From the NCBI RefSeq assembly GCF_029168945.1, contig NC_083610.1, positions 74,825,580 to 74,889,579 of the forward strand: DNA of 64,000 nt. The letters run 5' to 3'. The notes under the pieces are model-generated. The model did not search any database and was not told the origin of the DNA. It was given only the letters and a program-made list of their open reading frames with translations. Position 1 is the first letter of the stretch. Each line of letters starts with the position of its first letter. Below are positions 10,661 to 22,347 of the stretch, piece by piece. The position numbers and the translations under genes are program-made. The stretch is from Cannabis sativa (taxonomy: Eukaryota; Streptophyta; Magnoliopsida; Rosales; Cannabaceae).

Positions 10661-12824
10661 TGTTAACCCGAAAACTTTCCATGTGACATGGACATCAATG
10701 TTTGACACGTCGCATGAATGATGATGTCACAAAGTTGAGTAGACCCGATTTATAATAGTCAACTTGGGAGGGGACTTTAGCCCTACACCCATTTAACTTT
10801 AGGATCTCCGGGTTGGAAGTTCAGACTTCAATAACTTGAATCAAACTCATTATCTTTCAGTATTTTGTACCATGAAGACATGGAGAAACCTAATCCAAGC
10901 CCTAGGAGATGAAATTACACGAACCTGCAATTTAGAAGCCAACTTGGGCACCTAGGGTTTCACCCAGTGCCTAGGTTGACATATCTAATTAGGGTTTCAA
11001 TGTTCGGGACCGTCTTAGTGAAAAGCGCCAAAACCTGCATTAAGACAACAACTAGACATACCACAGACATATTTGAGGCATCAACATCAGAATCAGAGCA
11101 AGTTCATTTTTGAGCACCTGGGGCCCTGAGCACCTAGTGCCTAGGTTGATAATTTGTCAATATAGACACCTTTCAAGCATTAAATTAGAGATCGGACTTT
11201 TGCATCTTCTTTGTCTTCATTAAAAATAGGGAAATATGCCCTTTTAAAGAATAAACAACACTTCCTGGGTACAAAAAATAGAGCCCAGCGCCTAGGTTGA
11301 CACCTAGGGCTAGCCCTGCGCCTAGAATGACATTTTGTCAACCTGGGCCATTTTAAACGGAGTTTTTCAAGAATTTATTTCGATCATGTTCTTCATTTTC
11401 AAAAAATATTAAGATTCTAGTTTTGGGGACTAAATGGATTTTTCAAAGGGGCAAAACTTGGACCTAGCGCCCAGGTTGACACTTAGGGTTGGGCCTAGTG
11501 CCCAGGTTAACGTAATGTCAACCCGGGTTATTTTTGATCCAGTTCATCAAAAAGTGTTCTAGGTATTTTTTTTTCTTCATCAGAAATAATAAAGATTCAA
11601 AGCAAACTTGGGGAGAAAACCATAAACTTGAGCCCCTTAAAAAGGGGCCCATCGTCCAGGTTGACTAGTGTTGGGCCCAGTGCCCAGGTTGACTAGTGCT
11701 GTGCCTAGTGCCCAGGTTGACAATCAACCTGGGATGCTGCCTTCAATTGCTCAAATACCAAAACTGATGTGACCATTAAATTCAAAATGGTCAAAATAGG
11801 GTAGGAGACCTCATCCTCAAGTTCAGAAACCTTGGAAGTATAAAAAATGAGATCCCAGGAGCTCGAGAGTAAGTACCTAGCGCCTAGGTTGACAAAAGGC
11901 ATGGTGCGCTGAGTTTTGCTTATCCAATTCTGATGTTGTTTTGACTTTCCGTCTAGTTTTCATATTAACAAAGATCTATGAAGTTAGAGAAGTCAAATTC
12001 ACAACTTTGCATTTCTCATTTTCGGCTCACTCAGAAATGAAGAGTTTCGAGTCTCTTATTTTTGCAAAACAACAATATCTATGAGAACTGGTGACCAACT
12101 TTGCCAAAACACAAAAACTGACTAAGTGATATTAAAATATCACGTATGCATCTTAAAGTATATCCCTTTGGATGTTTTTTACTCACCTAACGTCCAGGTT
12201 GACGTCATATATCAACTTGGGGGCTGTGTCATAAACTACCTTTAGTAAAATAGTCATAACTCACTCAATTTTGATCTGATTGACGCAATTCAACTTGTAT
12301 TTTTAAGCTAATTTAATTCTCTATCAATTCATGTCTCACACTCTAGACATAATTCTAAAGATATCTTCATAAAATTTCACTCCAAGGGAGTTACAAAAAT
12401 AAGCTCCGAGTTACCCACAATGGCACCAGCCAGGCTCCGAAAAATTGCCATCACCACAAAGAACTAATTTTCACCGTTAGATCATCATCAACAGTCAAAA
12501 ATATCTTATTTTTATTTTTCTCCTATTTTTGTGGGCCTCCTTCACATATAAAGGAGAGCTTCATAAGCTCATTTTTCAAGTTCTAAAAATTACTCACAAG
12601 GTTAGAGCTTCTCTCTCTAGTTTCTCTGTCTAGAAATTGGAGCTTTTGACTTTTAGTCTTATTTTGTAATTAAATAGACGTAGCTCCATTATTGTCGTGA
12701 TACAGGGAGTAAACTACTATAAATTTATTGTGACTCTCTTATAATTACTTAACCACTTATTTATTCTCGCCAATCTAGTGAGCGGGTGTGGTTTAGAAAT
12801 CTAACCCAAATTTCGGAGTCAACA
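10661..12824 (+). repeat. 2.16 kb LTR (probable 3' LTR of a Tat-like Ty3 element)
   Basis: It begins TGTTAACCCG after a purine-rich tract and ends GGAGTCAACA. A TATA-like CACATATAAAGG lies at about 12543-12554, some 270 bases before the 3' end, as expected for an LTR promoter. The 5-bp flanks (GCAAT, TATTT) do not match, so it is more likely a 3' LTR of a truncated element than a solo LTR. The interior carries about eleven copies of a 20-bp motif. Confidence 0.6.
10961..12203 (+). repeat. Interspersed 20-bp motif family inside the LTR
   Basis: The core CCTAGYGCCYAGGTTGACA recurs at about 10961, 11131, 11281, 11311, 11461, 11491, 11645, 11673, 11701, 11875 and 12184. Shorter inverted counterparts such as GTCAACCTGGGCC (11336), GTCAACCCGGG (11518) and ATCAACCTGGG (11722) lie beside several copies, so local hairpins are possible. 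Spacing is irregular (20-200 bp), so this is not a tandem satellite. Confidence 0.8.
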
Positions 12825-13538
12825 TATTTCTTTTTTGGTATTTAAGTTTTATTGTATAGCTTTCTAGAAGCATCTCTATTTTATGTAAGTTACAAATTAA
12901 TGTTGCGGCCCATAGATTGGTTCAATATGCCCTTATGATAGACAATGAATTTTTATGGATGAAAGAAATCTCTTCACTTTATCTTTTGGCTTTTTTTCTA
13001 ACCTATAATAACAGTTACCATTACAAAATAAATAAATAAAATTAAAAAAAAACAAGTATCTTTACAATTTCAAAATGAAATAAAAATTAAATAATTCCAA
13101 ACATTAAAATTAAAATCCAATATTTTGCTCGTGATAGAAATGAAAGTATTAACTCTAAGTAATGTTGTATATTCGAACTAAACCTTTTGCCACGGTACAA
13201 AATTGATAGCAAAAAATATTTGCTTAAATGTAGTATGACACAAAGAAATATGAATTTAGCCACGACATGAAAAATATAAATAAGTATAGTAGACACGATA
13301 ATTACAAATGCACAACAATAACACACATATATAACCATGAAAACACGATATGTAAGCGTGAATATAAAAACACAAATTAAATATATAAATATTATTTGTA
13401 TATATTTTAATTCATATATTTATATAACTGTAACTATATTTAAATATTTCTTTTGTAAGAAAATTTCAATTATTTTTAAATAAATATATATTTATATATT
13501 GTCAACTAATATTATAATATCAATTTATTCATTGTTTA
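12825..13538. other. AT-rich intergenic DNA, no gene seen
   Basis: There are only AT-rich, low-complexity stretches. A frame on the minus strand at 13087-13338 encodes a hydrophobic, Ile/Phe-rich peptide typical of AT-rich noise. Confidence 0.7.
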
Positions 13539-13657
13539 AAAGAATATTTTTTTTTATGAATCAAGTGAATTTCATTACTCCAAAAAGTTTTGTACAACAC
13601 TATAGCATTCTCCAACAAGAGAGTCTAAATAATCTCTAATATTTACAAGGTTTCAAA

Positions 13658-15780
13658 CTATATTCTATCTCTATTGGTCACTTTTTTCTGCCAAATACAA
13701 GAGATTCGGCACTTTGTAATATTCTTTACTTGTGTTGTGATTACATCACTTTTTACAACTTTGTTTTCCCAAAAGATTGAATTTCGGGAGCACCACAATG
13801 TATACACCAAAACTGCAAGTGCAACAACCATTACACCTCTTCGAAACTTGCTGATTTTGGCCTTTCCAAGCCATTTTATTACTCCTGGCAGCGACCTTTT
13901 GCACATGTTCCAGTTCAGCCACACCTGAACTTGATTCAAGCAAGTCTGCCCGAAAGAGCAGTTAAAAAACAAGTGTTCCATCGATTCTTCTTCCCTACTG
14001 CACAATAGACAAATTTTATCAATTTTGGGTTGGTATTTGGCAATTCTATCCTTTGTCTTGAGTCGGTTAAGCATGGCCATCCACATAATAAAACTATGCT
14101 TTGGATAGTTTAGCCGACTCCAAACAATACTCGGCCAATGTTCCTTTGGTTCGGCTATGATGGCTTTAGATAGCCTTGAGTAATGACATACTTGTTACTC
14201 AAATGCTCCCTTTCTTCTAAATCATAGATCTCTTTTACTCTCTCTTTTATTGCCACAATCTTTTTCCAATACCAACTATCACTGCTTTTAGCTTTATAAT
14301 CCCACCAAGATTGCTCTTTTATGTATACACAATGCACCCATTTCATCCACAAATTATCTTCTTTTTAGCAATGGCCCAAATATATTTAAACATAGCAGCA
14401 ATATTCCATTCAATTACCTATTTGAGGCCCAAACCCTCTGTTGATTTCTCCTTGCAAACAGTCCTTTAAGCTACGGCAGCAACCCTTTTGAGTTGGTGGT
14501 TGCCACTCCACAAGAAACTCCTGCAAATGGCCTCAATCTCAGCAACAATTTTCTTTGACATCACCATTATTTGACTCCAATACGAGTGAATGGCCATTAA
14601 AACAGAGTTAATGAGCACCACTCTTCCTGCAAAAGTCAGATGTCTAGTACTCCATGTTCGGATTCGAGCTACCATTTTCTCCACTAGCAAAGAGCATTCC
14701 GATGAAGATATTTTCTTTGGGCAAATTGGCACTCCCATATACCTAAAAGGCACCTCATGTCTCTGGAATCCAGAAGCATCAAGGATTCTTTGAATGTCTG
14801 TGTCACTCATGTTATTGCAATAAATAGAAGTCTTTGAAGGGTTTGGGAATAGACCTGATGTTTGAGAGAATAGATTTAGTCCCTGCAGCATATAATAGAT
14901 GCTTTTGTAATCTCCATTACAGAAAAGCAGAACATCATCAGCAAAACTAAGATGATTTAACTTCAAATCTCCACACCTCTCATGGAACTTAAAATCTTAC
15001 TTTGAGCTTATCTTCTTCATTATCCTGGACAGATATTCCATACCGAAGACAAATAATAAGGGTGACACGGGGTCACTTTGTCTCAATCCCCTTTTTGCCT
15101 CAAAGAATCCATGCATTGATCCATTGAACATCAAAGAAAACCTTGGTGTTCTGACACAAATCATGATGACCTTGATGAAGCTTTCTGGAAACTTGAAGGC
15201 ACTCAACATTTCCTCAATGAAGTCCCATTCCAGAGTATCATATGCTTTTTGCAAGTCTAGCTTGATCATGCAATTAGGCTTCCCACTTTTCTTCCCATAG
15301 TGTCTTATGAGATCCTGACAGATCATGATATTATGTCCAATGAACCTCCCTTGCACAAAACCACTTTGATTTTGAGATACAAGGAAAGGCAAGACAGATT
15401 TCAGCCTTTTACATATCAATTTGGTAGCTACTTTATAAAGGACATTACAGTAGGCAATAGGTCTATAATCACCAACTGAGTTAGGACACTTACTTTTAGG
15501 AATAAGAGTCAACATAATCAAGTTTATCTCCCTAAGAAGATTGCCTGAGTGCAAAAAGGATGTTATAACTTCACACACTTCAACACCTATCAGGTTCCAA
15601 TTGTCTTGAAAGAAAAAGCTAGAGTAGCCATCGGGGCCAGGAGCTTTATTTCCAGGAATTGCAAAAACTGCTTGCTTAACTTCATCGAAAGAAAATCTCT
15701 GAAGAAGCACTTCTGCTTGTGTGGCCGAAACAACATTCCCTTGTCTTATAACCGTTTGCAGCACTTTCCTTCTATTCTAC
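13658..15780 (-). pseudogene. LINE ORF2 fragment: reverse transcriptase and zf-RVT
   Basis: The reading order is 15764-14997, 14966-14466, 14352-14155, then 14086-13658. RT motifs are [55 protein letters not shown] (usual GQGDP is RQSDP) and [10 protein letters not shown] with the catalytic Asp pair. The zf-RVT domain shows CLLCSREEESMEHLFFNCSF. Frames are broken near 14995, 14465 and 14150-14090. In the LINE family this protein reverse-transcribes the element RNA at the target nick. It is not functional here. Confidence 0.87.
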
Positions 15781-15784
15781 ATTT

Positions 15785-16343
15785 TGCTCCCAAGATGTGA
15801 AATATGTAGGCAAGTACTACACATGGTGTAATCAACAAAAGGGAGCGGATAGGATCTATTCTAAGATTGATAGGGTGCTTGCTAACCCTGAATGGTTGGT
15901 TGCCTTTACTGCTGCAGAAGTTTGCTTCCAATTCGAGGGGATCTTTGATCACTCTCCTGCTGTAGTCACGGTACGGGAGGCCATTTTAGGGGGGAAAAAC
16001 CATTTCGTTATTTTAAAATGTGGTCTAATCATCCATTGTATGTGAATATGGTTGCTGAAAGTTGGAAACAAGTGGTATATGGTTCGAAAATATTCCAGAC
16101 TGTTGCTAAACTGAAGACTTTGAAAGCTTTTTTTTTCGACAACTAGATGTCACACACTTTGTCGATTTGCCTGCAGCTGCGAATCGTGCAAAATCCCAAC
16201 TGCAAGAGTGTCAAAATGCTTTGCAACAGAACCCTTTTGATGAGAATTTGCAAGAGCAAGAGGTTGAGGCGAGGGAACTTTTTGCAACAACACAGGCAGC
16301 CTATTTGTCTTTTCTACAGCAAAAAGCAAAATTATCTTGGCTC
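15785..16343 (+). pseudogene. Inverted LINE ORF2 segment: endonuclease C-terminus and linker
   Basis: The + strand frame at 15797 gives GKYYTWCNQQKGADRIYSKI, DRVLANPEWL and GIFDHSPAVV, the end of an AP endonuclease domain. The frame at 16167-16343 gives ANRAKSQLQECQNALQQNPF through AAYLSFLQQKAKLSWLK, the coiled linker that precedes the RT. The matching parts of the LINE at 711-5446 lie at 2500-2750 and 2850-3050. Orientation is opposite to the adjoining RT. Confidence 0.85.
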
Positions 16344-16353
16344 AAAGAATATT

Positions 16354-17006
16354 ATAATATTTAAAAAATTTAAAATGTACTCTTTTAAAAGGGATGTACC
16401 AATGTATTCTTATCTGTTTATGCATTTGAGAGACTTTTTAGTCTAATTTTTTTTTATGGTCGTGTACATTATAACTATTTATGACATTCTGTAAAATTTT
16501 AATAAATTTAAAAAAATTTAACATGCCAAAAACATAATTCAAGCTGTATGTTACACCCGTGACTTTTTTATTATATATACGTGTAAAATAAATTGTTTGA
16601 ATATTATTTTTTATATTGTTAATTATTTTAAATTTATTAAAATTTTACAAAATATCTTAAATAACTATAAAAAAAGATTAAACTATTTTTTTTTTTTTGA
16701 ATGTAAACAAAATATGCCTAATGAGCATTACAAACAATATTATGTATTAAGGAGAAAGCCTCAAAAATAACAATTACATTTTAACCTATATTTTTACACG
16801 AATAGGATTGAAACTGTATTTAATTTAATTTAGGAGAATATGGAGGATATGTACAAGTTTTAACTATAATAAGTGAAATCACAACTCATGTGCATGTAAA
16901 GTAAACTGGTCCTGCCTGAAGTATGTATATTGATTTATTTACACACAAACAAAGTAGAAGGAGTGGTGGTGTGGTACCATCCATGCTGCCTTTATAGATT
17001 AGATAT
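16354..17006. other. AT-rich upstream region of GATA gene A
   Basis: No coding sequence. Poly-A/T tracts are frequent (for example 16680-16700). Confidence 0.6.
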
Positions 17007-17015
17007 TATATAAAG
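17007..17015 (+). promoter_or_regulatory. Candidate TATA box of GATA gene A
   Basis: TATATAAAG lies 214 bp before the start codon. A transcript starting about 30 bp downstream would have a 5' UTR of roughly 185 bases. This rests on position and motif only. Confidence 0.45.
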
Positions 17016-17068
17016 ATTATTCAGTTGTCACTCTCATCACAACCTTTATTTAATCATTCTAACCAAAC

Positions 17069-17209
17069 ATGGTCTTACCTTATATTCCTTCTACTTTCAG
17101 CACCAGACAAAAACCAGGTCACCCTTTCTTTCCCACACACCAACACTATCTCTCTCCTCTGCTTTCGGCTTTTGTTCTTCCTCACTACTCGGATTTTCTC
17201 TCCCTGTAA
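17069..17209 (+). promoter_or_regulatory. Upstream ORF (46 codons) in the leader of GATA gene A
   Basis: ATG at 17069 opens a frame of 46 codons ending in TAA at 17207-17209, 20 bases before the main ATG. A second upstream ATG overlaps that stop (TAATG) and runs past the main start in another frame. If the transcript begins near 17040, both would lie in the leader and could reduce translation of the main ORF. Confidence 0.4.
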
Positions 17210-17228
17210 TGCTTCACTGGAACCGCCA

Positions 17229-20200
17229 ATGTACGGACACGCACAGTCCCTGACCATCCCTAACCAGATCGCTGAAGACGAAGACGCCTCAGGAATCGGC
17301 CCCGGTGCCGAGTCCGTTGACAATAATCCTCACCTCCGCTACGAGCCTCATGCTCTCGATGAATCCGCCGGGGTTGTCGCCGGCGGTGGAGGTGTCGTTG
17401 AGGACGTCAACCACGACTCTGTTTATGGTGGCGGCGGCGGCCATGAGCTGGTCGTTCATCGTAATGATGGGAGCAGCCAGCTCACCCTCTCGTTCCGTGG
17501 ACAAGTCTATGTTTTCGACGCTGTCACTCCAGATAAGGTTCGGGATTCAGATTTGAGGGTTTTACTTTGATCTGATCTTAGGGTTTTACTTTGATTTTTT
17601 TCTTTACATGCTTGGATTTTCCACTGATTTGAACATTAGAATGTTGAAATTGAAGTTGGTGGTGGTAGTTAGTTAGTTAGTTAGTGCTGACCTTTAGAAT
17701 GTTTGGAATTGAAATTAGTTGTTGTTGTTATATAAAGTTGTACTAAATCTCTGCTCAATTACTGTGTTAATTTCACACTCTTTTAGTGTGATTTAAGTAA
17801 CATGTAAGTGAGTTTTGTCTTTCTGTTTTTCCTTTTTTGAACTTTAATTTCTTAGGAACCAGGCAGGGTTAAGGATTTGGCTACTCCTAGGTGGGAATAT
17901 TTTGTTGAGAAAGTTTGCTAACGTTTTTGTAGGTTCAAGCAGTGTTGTTACTCTTGGGGGGATGTGAAATCTCTGCTGGGGCACAAGGTGTGGGGATGCA
18001 GTCTCAGAATCAAAGGGTATTAACTTTCTTTTCAATTTGTTTTTGTTCTTCTACAAAGGTACTTATATACTATTATAAATGCTCAAATTTGGGATCTTAA
18101 TTATTATTATTTTTATGTGCTTTTGCATTTTCTATAGGCTATGGTCGACATTCCAGTACGGTGTAGTCAGTCTCATAGAGCGGCCTCATTAAATAGGTTC
18201 CGGCAGAAGAGAAAAGAGCGGTGCTTTGATAAGAAAGTTAGATATTGTGTCCGTCAAGAAGTTGCACTTAGGTGTGTTATTGTAATTGGTTATTCAAGGG
18301 ATCAATGAGTTGTTTTGGTTAGATTTGGTGGGTGTGGCTGCAGTGCACTAACCCAAAAATCATTATGACCATTTAGAAAAAGTAGTAAAAGCAGCAGATT
18401 CTTTTGTGCTATTTTTAACCTTAATGATATCAAGTACAGTATAATGTTTGTTTTCAAAACAAGATGTCAAGTATACAATTTGAATGGTATTGGTCTCTAT
18501 GATCTGATTTGTATAAACTCCTTTGCACCATTAAGAACTATCTTTCATTAAGTTATCCTCTCCTCTTCCAAATGTTCTTTAGATTTTCTTTTCTTTCTTT
18601 CTTTCTTGTCTTTGGTAAATGTAACAGAAGTAGCTACTTGATTTTAAAAGCATCTAGGAAAGTAGTTTAACCCTCAGGACTCATTTGGAAACGTTAATTG
18701 GAACTAAAATTTTACCTTGTTTTATTTAAATCTGGAACTTAACTGTTCTTTCTTTGGCTCTGCACATTGAATGAGCTGTGAACTTTATACTATAGTTTTT
18801 TTTATACAGTCTGTGTTCTTAATTTGTTGTAGCTAATGAAACGTCTGTTTGTTTGAGATCTAGGAGTTTTGATGTTTTCCATGTGCTGCTGCTACTGCAA
18901 GATTTATTGTTGTGCTTGTTCTTACCTACTTAACAGTTTGGCTTATTATTGCTTTCTGTACTTATTTCACATATGCATTTATATCAGGATGCAGCGCAAC
19001 AAGGGCCAGTTCACTTCAAAAAAGTCAGATGGATCTTATAGCTGGGGTAATAGCCAGGAGTCTGGACAAGAGGATAATTTACTTGAAACTTCGTAAGTGT
19101 TATGCTTTTTAAAAGTCAACAAACATTTTTTGTTCCTTTTAGTCACTTGTATATTCTCCTATCATACATTCTTAAGTATCTTTTTCCTATTATACTCTCT
19201 CATGTTGTTGTTTACCTTTAAACATTTTTTTCTTCACTATTTTGCATCTTAAACTTGTTTAGATGTACGCATTGCGGCACAAGTTCAAAGTCTACCCCAA
19301 TGATGCGACGTGGGCCGTCTGGCCCAAGGTCTCTCTGCAACGCATGTGGGCTTTTTTGGTCAAATAGGGTTGGTATCATATCTATTGAAATTAGTTTCAT
19401 TTCGTATATATTGTCTGCATTTTACTTGCCTAGGTAAATACTGTAATTTTAGCGTAATGTAATGCTAGTGTCCTGGATAAAAAGGTGTCTTATTTTAAAT
19501 TGCAATAGAGAAGGTCCTGTGAGTTTGTTTTATTGTATGTTTAGCGAAATTAGCTTTTGTTGTTGCTGTTTAAAAGAACATTCTTTTAACCAACTATTCT
19601 AACTGTAAGCTGATAGATGTGTTTTCTTTGTGCGCAAGACAGGATCATATCATCCTTTCTCCTAGAGATATCAATCAGATTGCTTTATTCTCTTTATCAC
19701 TTCCTCTATAAATCGGAAGGGTTTAAGGATATAGGAATTGAAATCTATCAACGTTGTGTGTGATATTATTGTGCTATAAAACTGATGCACTTCTTTTGTC
19801 CCGTAACGAGGCTTGCACTCCAGAAAAGGCATTTTGTCTAGTTAGAAGTTTAATCACCATATTAATCTTTTTTAGTAAACATGGATTGGCAAGTATGTCA
19901 AATACATGGTGAATGGATGAGCATTCTGGTGCATTTTTTTTTTCAATTGTAAATCCTAAACATGTGTAGAAGCAATGAAAGAAAGGCCTTAAATATTTGA
20001 CGTTGGTTTTTTCAGGGGACTTTGAGGGATCTTTCCAAGAAGACCCAGGATCATTCTTCAACTCCGGTGGAGCAGGTATAATTGTATTATGCTGCCTGGT
20101 ATTTTTATCTTTTCAAATTGGCTTGAGTTATTCTGTGTTAACATTTACCTGTCTAACTTTTGCTTTGTTTTTTCCTTTATTATCAGGGTGAAGGAGAAGC

Positions 20201-20294
20201 TAGCGATTCCAACTGCGAAACAACCATCAGAACTCATAGTAATCTTGTTCCTTTCTCTAATGGTGATACCTCAGCTTTAATAGCTGAGCAATAA
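17229..20294 (+). CDS. ZML: TIFY-CCT-GATA transcription factor (ZIM/ZML class), gene A
   Basis: There are seven exons: 17229-17537, 17933-18016, 18138-18271, 18988-19092, 19263-19368, 20016-20075 and 20187-20294. All introns are GT-AG, and the 906 nt encode 301 aa, close to the usual length of about 300. Domains in order are an acidic, Gly-rich N-terminus, a TIFY domain (about 84-117, [15 protein letters not shown] then [10 protein letters not shown]), a CCT domain (about 145-187, [20 protein letters not shown]) and a GATA zinc finger with C-X2-C-X20-C-X2-C (Cys 212, 215, 236, 239). The X20 loop is typical of this plant class. The finger ends FWSNR, where the paralog has MWANK. ATG 17229 is the first in-frame ATG, and upstream in-frame codons contain none. 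Known relatives are nuclear regulators of light and development responses. Its paralog is gene B at 40856-45149. Confidence 0.94.
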
Positions 20295-21440
20295 GATGTC
20301 TTGCAAAAATGCCAAAGTTGTCTCTGGCTTCATTCATGTAGGTTTTTCCTGGTAAGTTGATTTATTTGGCTTGCCTCGTCTAGTCTACCATTATATAATA
20401 GTGCCTTTATTAGTACGAGATATGCTTCCCTTCTCTCTTTTTCCTTCTTCTTCTTCTTATTATACATATACTATTCTGGTCAAGCTTACTATGTATCAAA
20501 TTAACTTGAAGAATTTAGCTGGGGTTAGTTATGTATACAGTGTATGCTTTATGATACCCTACAAGCACATTTTGCAAGACTTCTTTCCCTATTAATTGAA
20601 AATGAAAAAGAATACATGTAAACAAACTGGTGCTCCTTACTTCTGAAGAGCATTTCACATGGATACTGTGAAGTTAGGACCATGAGTTATTTTTACTTTG
20701 TTTAAAAGTGTGTTATGTCCAATAATATTAGCATTGCAGATATTTTGAGGTCAGTTCTCGGTTGGCATAACCAAGTTTTGTCAAGCACTTAAAATTTTGT
20801 TCTTGTAGTGCACAGACTACTGATTGATCAAAGACACAGCCAATTTGTGTAGCAGAAGAATCTGCCATTGTCTGATCTTAAGGAAAGAGTGCCAAAAAAT
20901 GTGTAGTTCATATTGGAGTTTATAAATAGTGCCCCTATTAAATACTTGGTTTTTGACCAGTGAAACTGTATACGAGTCCTCAAAAATTTGGTTGATTCGA
21001 ATCATGTTTCTATTGTATAAAACTATAAAATGTTAATTTCAATGGCTTTCAGTGTTCTAATTTGAATTAATCCTCTGATTTGTTGATGGATAAACTTAAC
21101 TTTTTTTTTTCCGGAAAGGATAAACCGGTTAACTTTCTATATGTAGTTTGTAAAACATTTTCTTAGAATGAATCCCCCACGAACACACGAGCACATTAGA
21201 AGTAAAAAGTTTTGAAAATAAAGTTCCTAGTATATATTTTTTCATGTTACTTTAGCTTTTATTTTTTAACAACGCATACATCATTCAGAGTGCCTTTAGA
21301 AGTAATTGTGTCACTACTAAGAGTAATTATTAAATTGTATTTTAAGTACACTGGTAATTTAAATACAAAGTGTTTGGATGACAAGTAGTTTAAATGTGTA
21401 GTAATTAGATAATTACATAAGGCACAATTTTTTGTAAAAA
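20295..21440. other. 3' flank of GATA gene A and intergenic DNA
   Basis: This holds the 3' UTR and AT-rich DNA without a coding frame. A CT-rich TTCTTC run lies near 20440-20458. No further gene is supported. Confidence 0.6.
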
Positions 21441-21465
21441 AATTACATTTTAACGTTTAATGAAT

Positions 21466-21735
21466 TTTTTTTATTTTTACATTTTTACGGTTTTTTGTAA
21501 AAATAAGACGAAAACAGCAAGAAAATTACGTAAAAATAATATGAAAATAACATCTAAATAACATCAAAACAACAAAAAATAACATACAGATAACAAAAAA
21601 TTAACGACAAATTAACATGAATACAATATAAAAAGATCATATTTTCTGTAAATAAAATAAAAAAAATCGTAAAATTGTTTAAATTTTTGTGAGATCGTAT
21701 TTTTGTAATTTTTTTGTTGTTTTTGTGAAATTATC
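21466..21735 (+). repeat. Dispersed AT-rich repeat, inverted relative to 57995-58280
   Basis: The stretch with TTTTTACGGTTTTTTGTAAA and a series of AACATCTAAATAACATC and AACATACAGATAAC motifs is matched, reverse-complemented and diverged, by 57995-58280 (GTTATTTGTATGTTAC, CTGTAAAAATA). It is probably a non-autonomous element, but I could not define its ends. Confidence 0.45.
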
Positions 21736-21740
21736 CTTTT

Positions 21741-21983
21741 AATAAAGGGGTTTTTTCATTTTTACGCTTCAAAACAGCTTTTTTTTTTTTTTTTTTTTGC
21801 ATTTTTACAGAATTCTACATAAAAATTCTCATTGCAACTAGCGCTGTAACTTAAATTGTAACAAAAAATCGTATAGAAACCTTTATTACAATTAGCGCTG
21901 CAACCACTTTATAAATCTAAATCGTAAATTTAAAAAAAAAAATTAAAAAAAAAATAGTATATAGAGTAATTCCCCTTTAATAA

Positions 21984-21984
<1 letters not shown>
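21741..21984 (+). repeat. Dispersed repeat with TTGCAACTAGCGCTG motif, copy 1 (MITE candidate)
   Basis: It runs from AATAAAGGGG to CCCCTTTAATAAA, which gives inverted ends. Inside are a long T run and two copies of a TTGCAACTAGCGCTGCAACC-like motif. The same arrangement recurs at 62920-63157 in the same orientation with many substitutions. Confidence 0.6.

Positions 21985-22016
<32 letters not shown>
21983..22016 (+). repeat. (AAT)n microsatellite
   Basis: About eleven uninterrupted AAT units follow the preceding repeat. Confidence 0.9.
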
Positions 22017-22017
<1 letters not shown>

Positions 22018-22091
22018 TCATATAGTTCATTGAAAAAATAATGGCATACATGCTAGTTAGCTATGAATATTATACAACTTATGTTCATCAA

Positions 22092-22334
22092 GGGCTCGTT
22101 TGGAACGCCGTATTAAGTCGTATTGTATTGTATTGTATTATATTGAATTGGATTATATATCATATTTTTATATAATACTATGTTAAACTTTAATTTATAC
22201 TAAAATATTATATATTTAGGTGTCCATAAAAGTTAATACCACATATAGTTTTACATAAAAATATTGCATAAAATACAATTCAATATAATACAATACAATA
22301 CAATACGATCTAATACGGCGTTCTAAACGAGCCC
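22092..22334 (+). mobile_element. MITE with long terminal inverted repeats (Tourist/Harbinger-like)
   Basis: The left end GGGCTCGTTTGGAACGCCGT is matched in reverse complement by the right end (ACGGCGTTCTAAACGAGCCC). The inverted match continues through the TATTGTATTG tracts. The 3-bp flanks are CAA on both sides. GGG start, GTTTGG motif and 3-bp duplication fit PIF/Harbinger-type MITEs. No coding capacity. Confidence 0.78.
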
Positions 22335-22347
22335 CAAATATATAATA

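Larger units (their letters stand above)
13549..16343 (-). mobile_element. LINE with inverted 5' segment (twin-primed insertion)
   Basis: Minus-strand reading from 15780 to 13549 gives RT, zf-RVT, a 3' UTR and an A tail (the T run at 13549-13555 on the + strand). From about 15785 to 16343 the same LINE family continues on the + strand with the endonuclease C-terminus and the linker before RT. That is the arrangement left by 5' inversion. Candidate target duplications AAAGAATATT flank it at 13539-13548 and 16344-16353. About 160 bp between linker and RT (compare 3055-3213 in the intact LINE) is missing at the inversion junction, and the element is 5' truncated within the endonuclease. Confidence 0.82.

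Noticed and set aside
10961..12203. Possible CRISPR-like or satellite array
   Set aside because: Spacing is irregular, the motif is only about 20 bp with variants, and the context is a plant LTR.
17025..17228. N-terminal extension of GATA gene A (68 codons upstream in frame)
   Set aside because: The open frame has no ATG before 17229, is hydrophobic and CT-derived, and overlaps the likely TATA box and leader.
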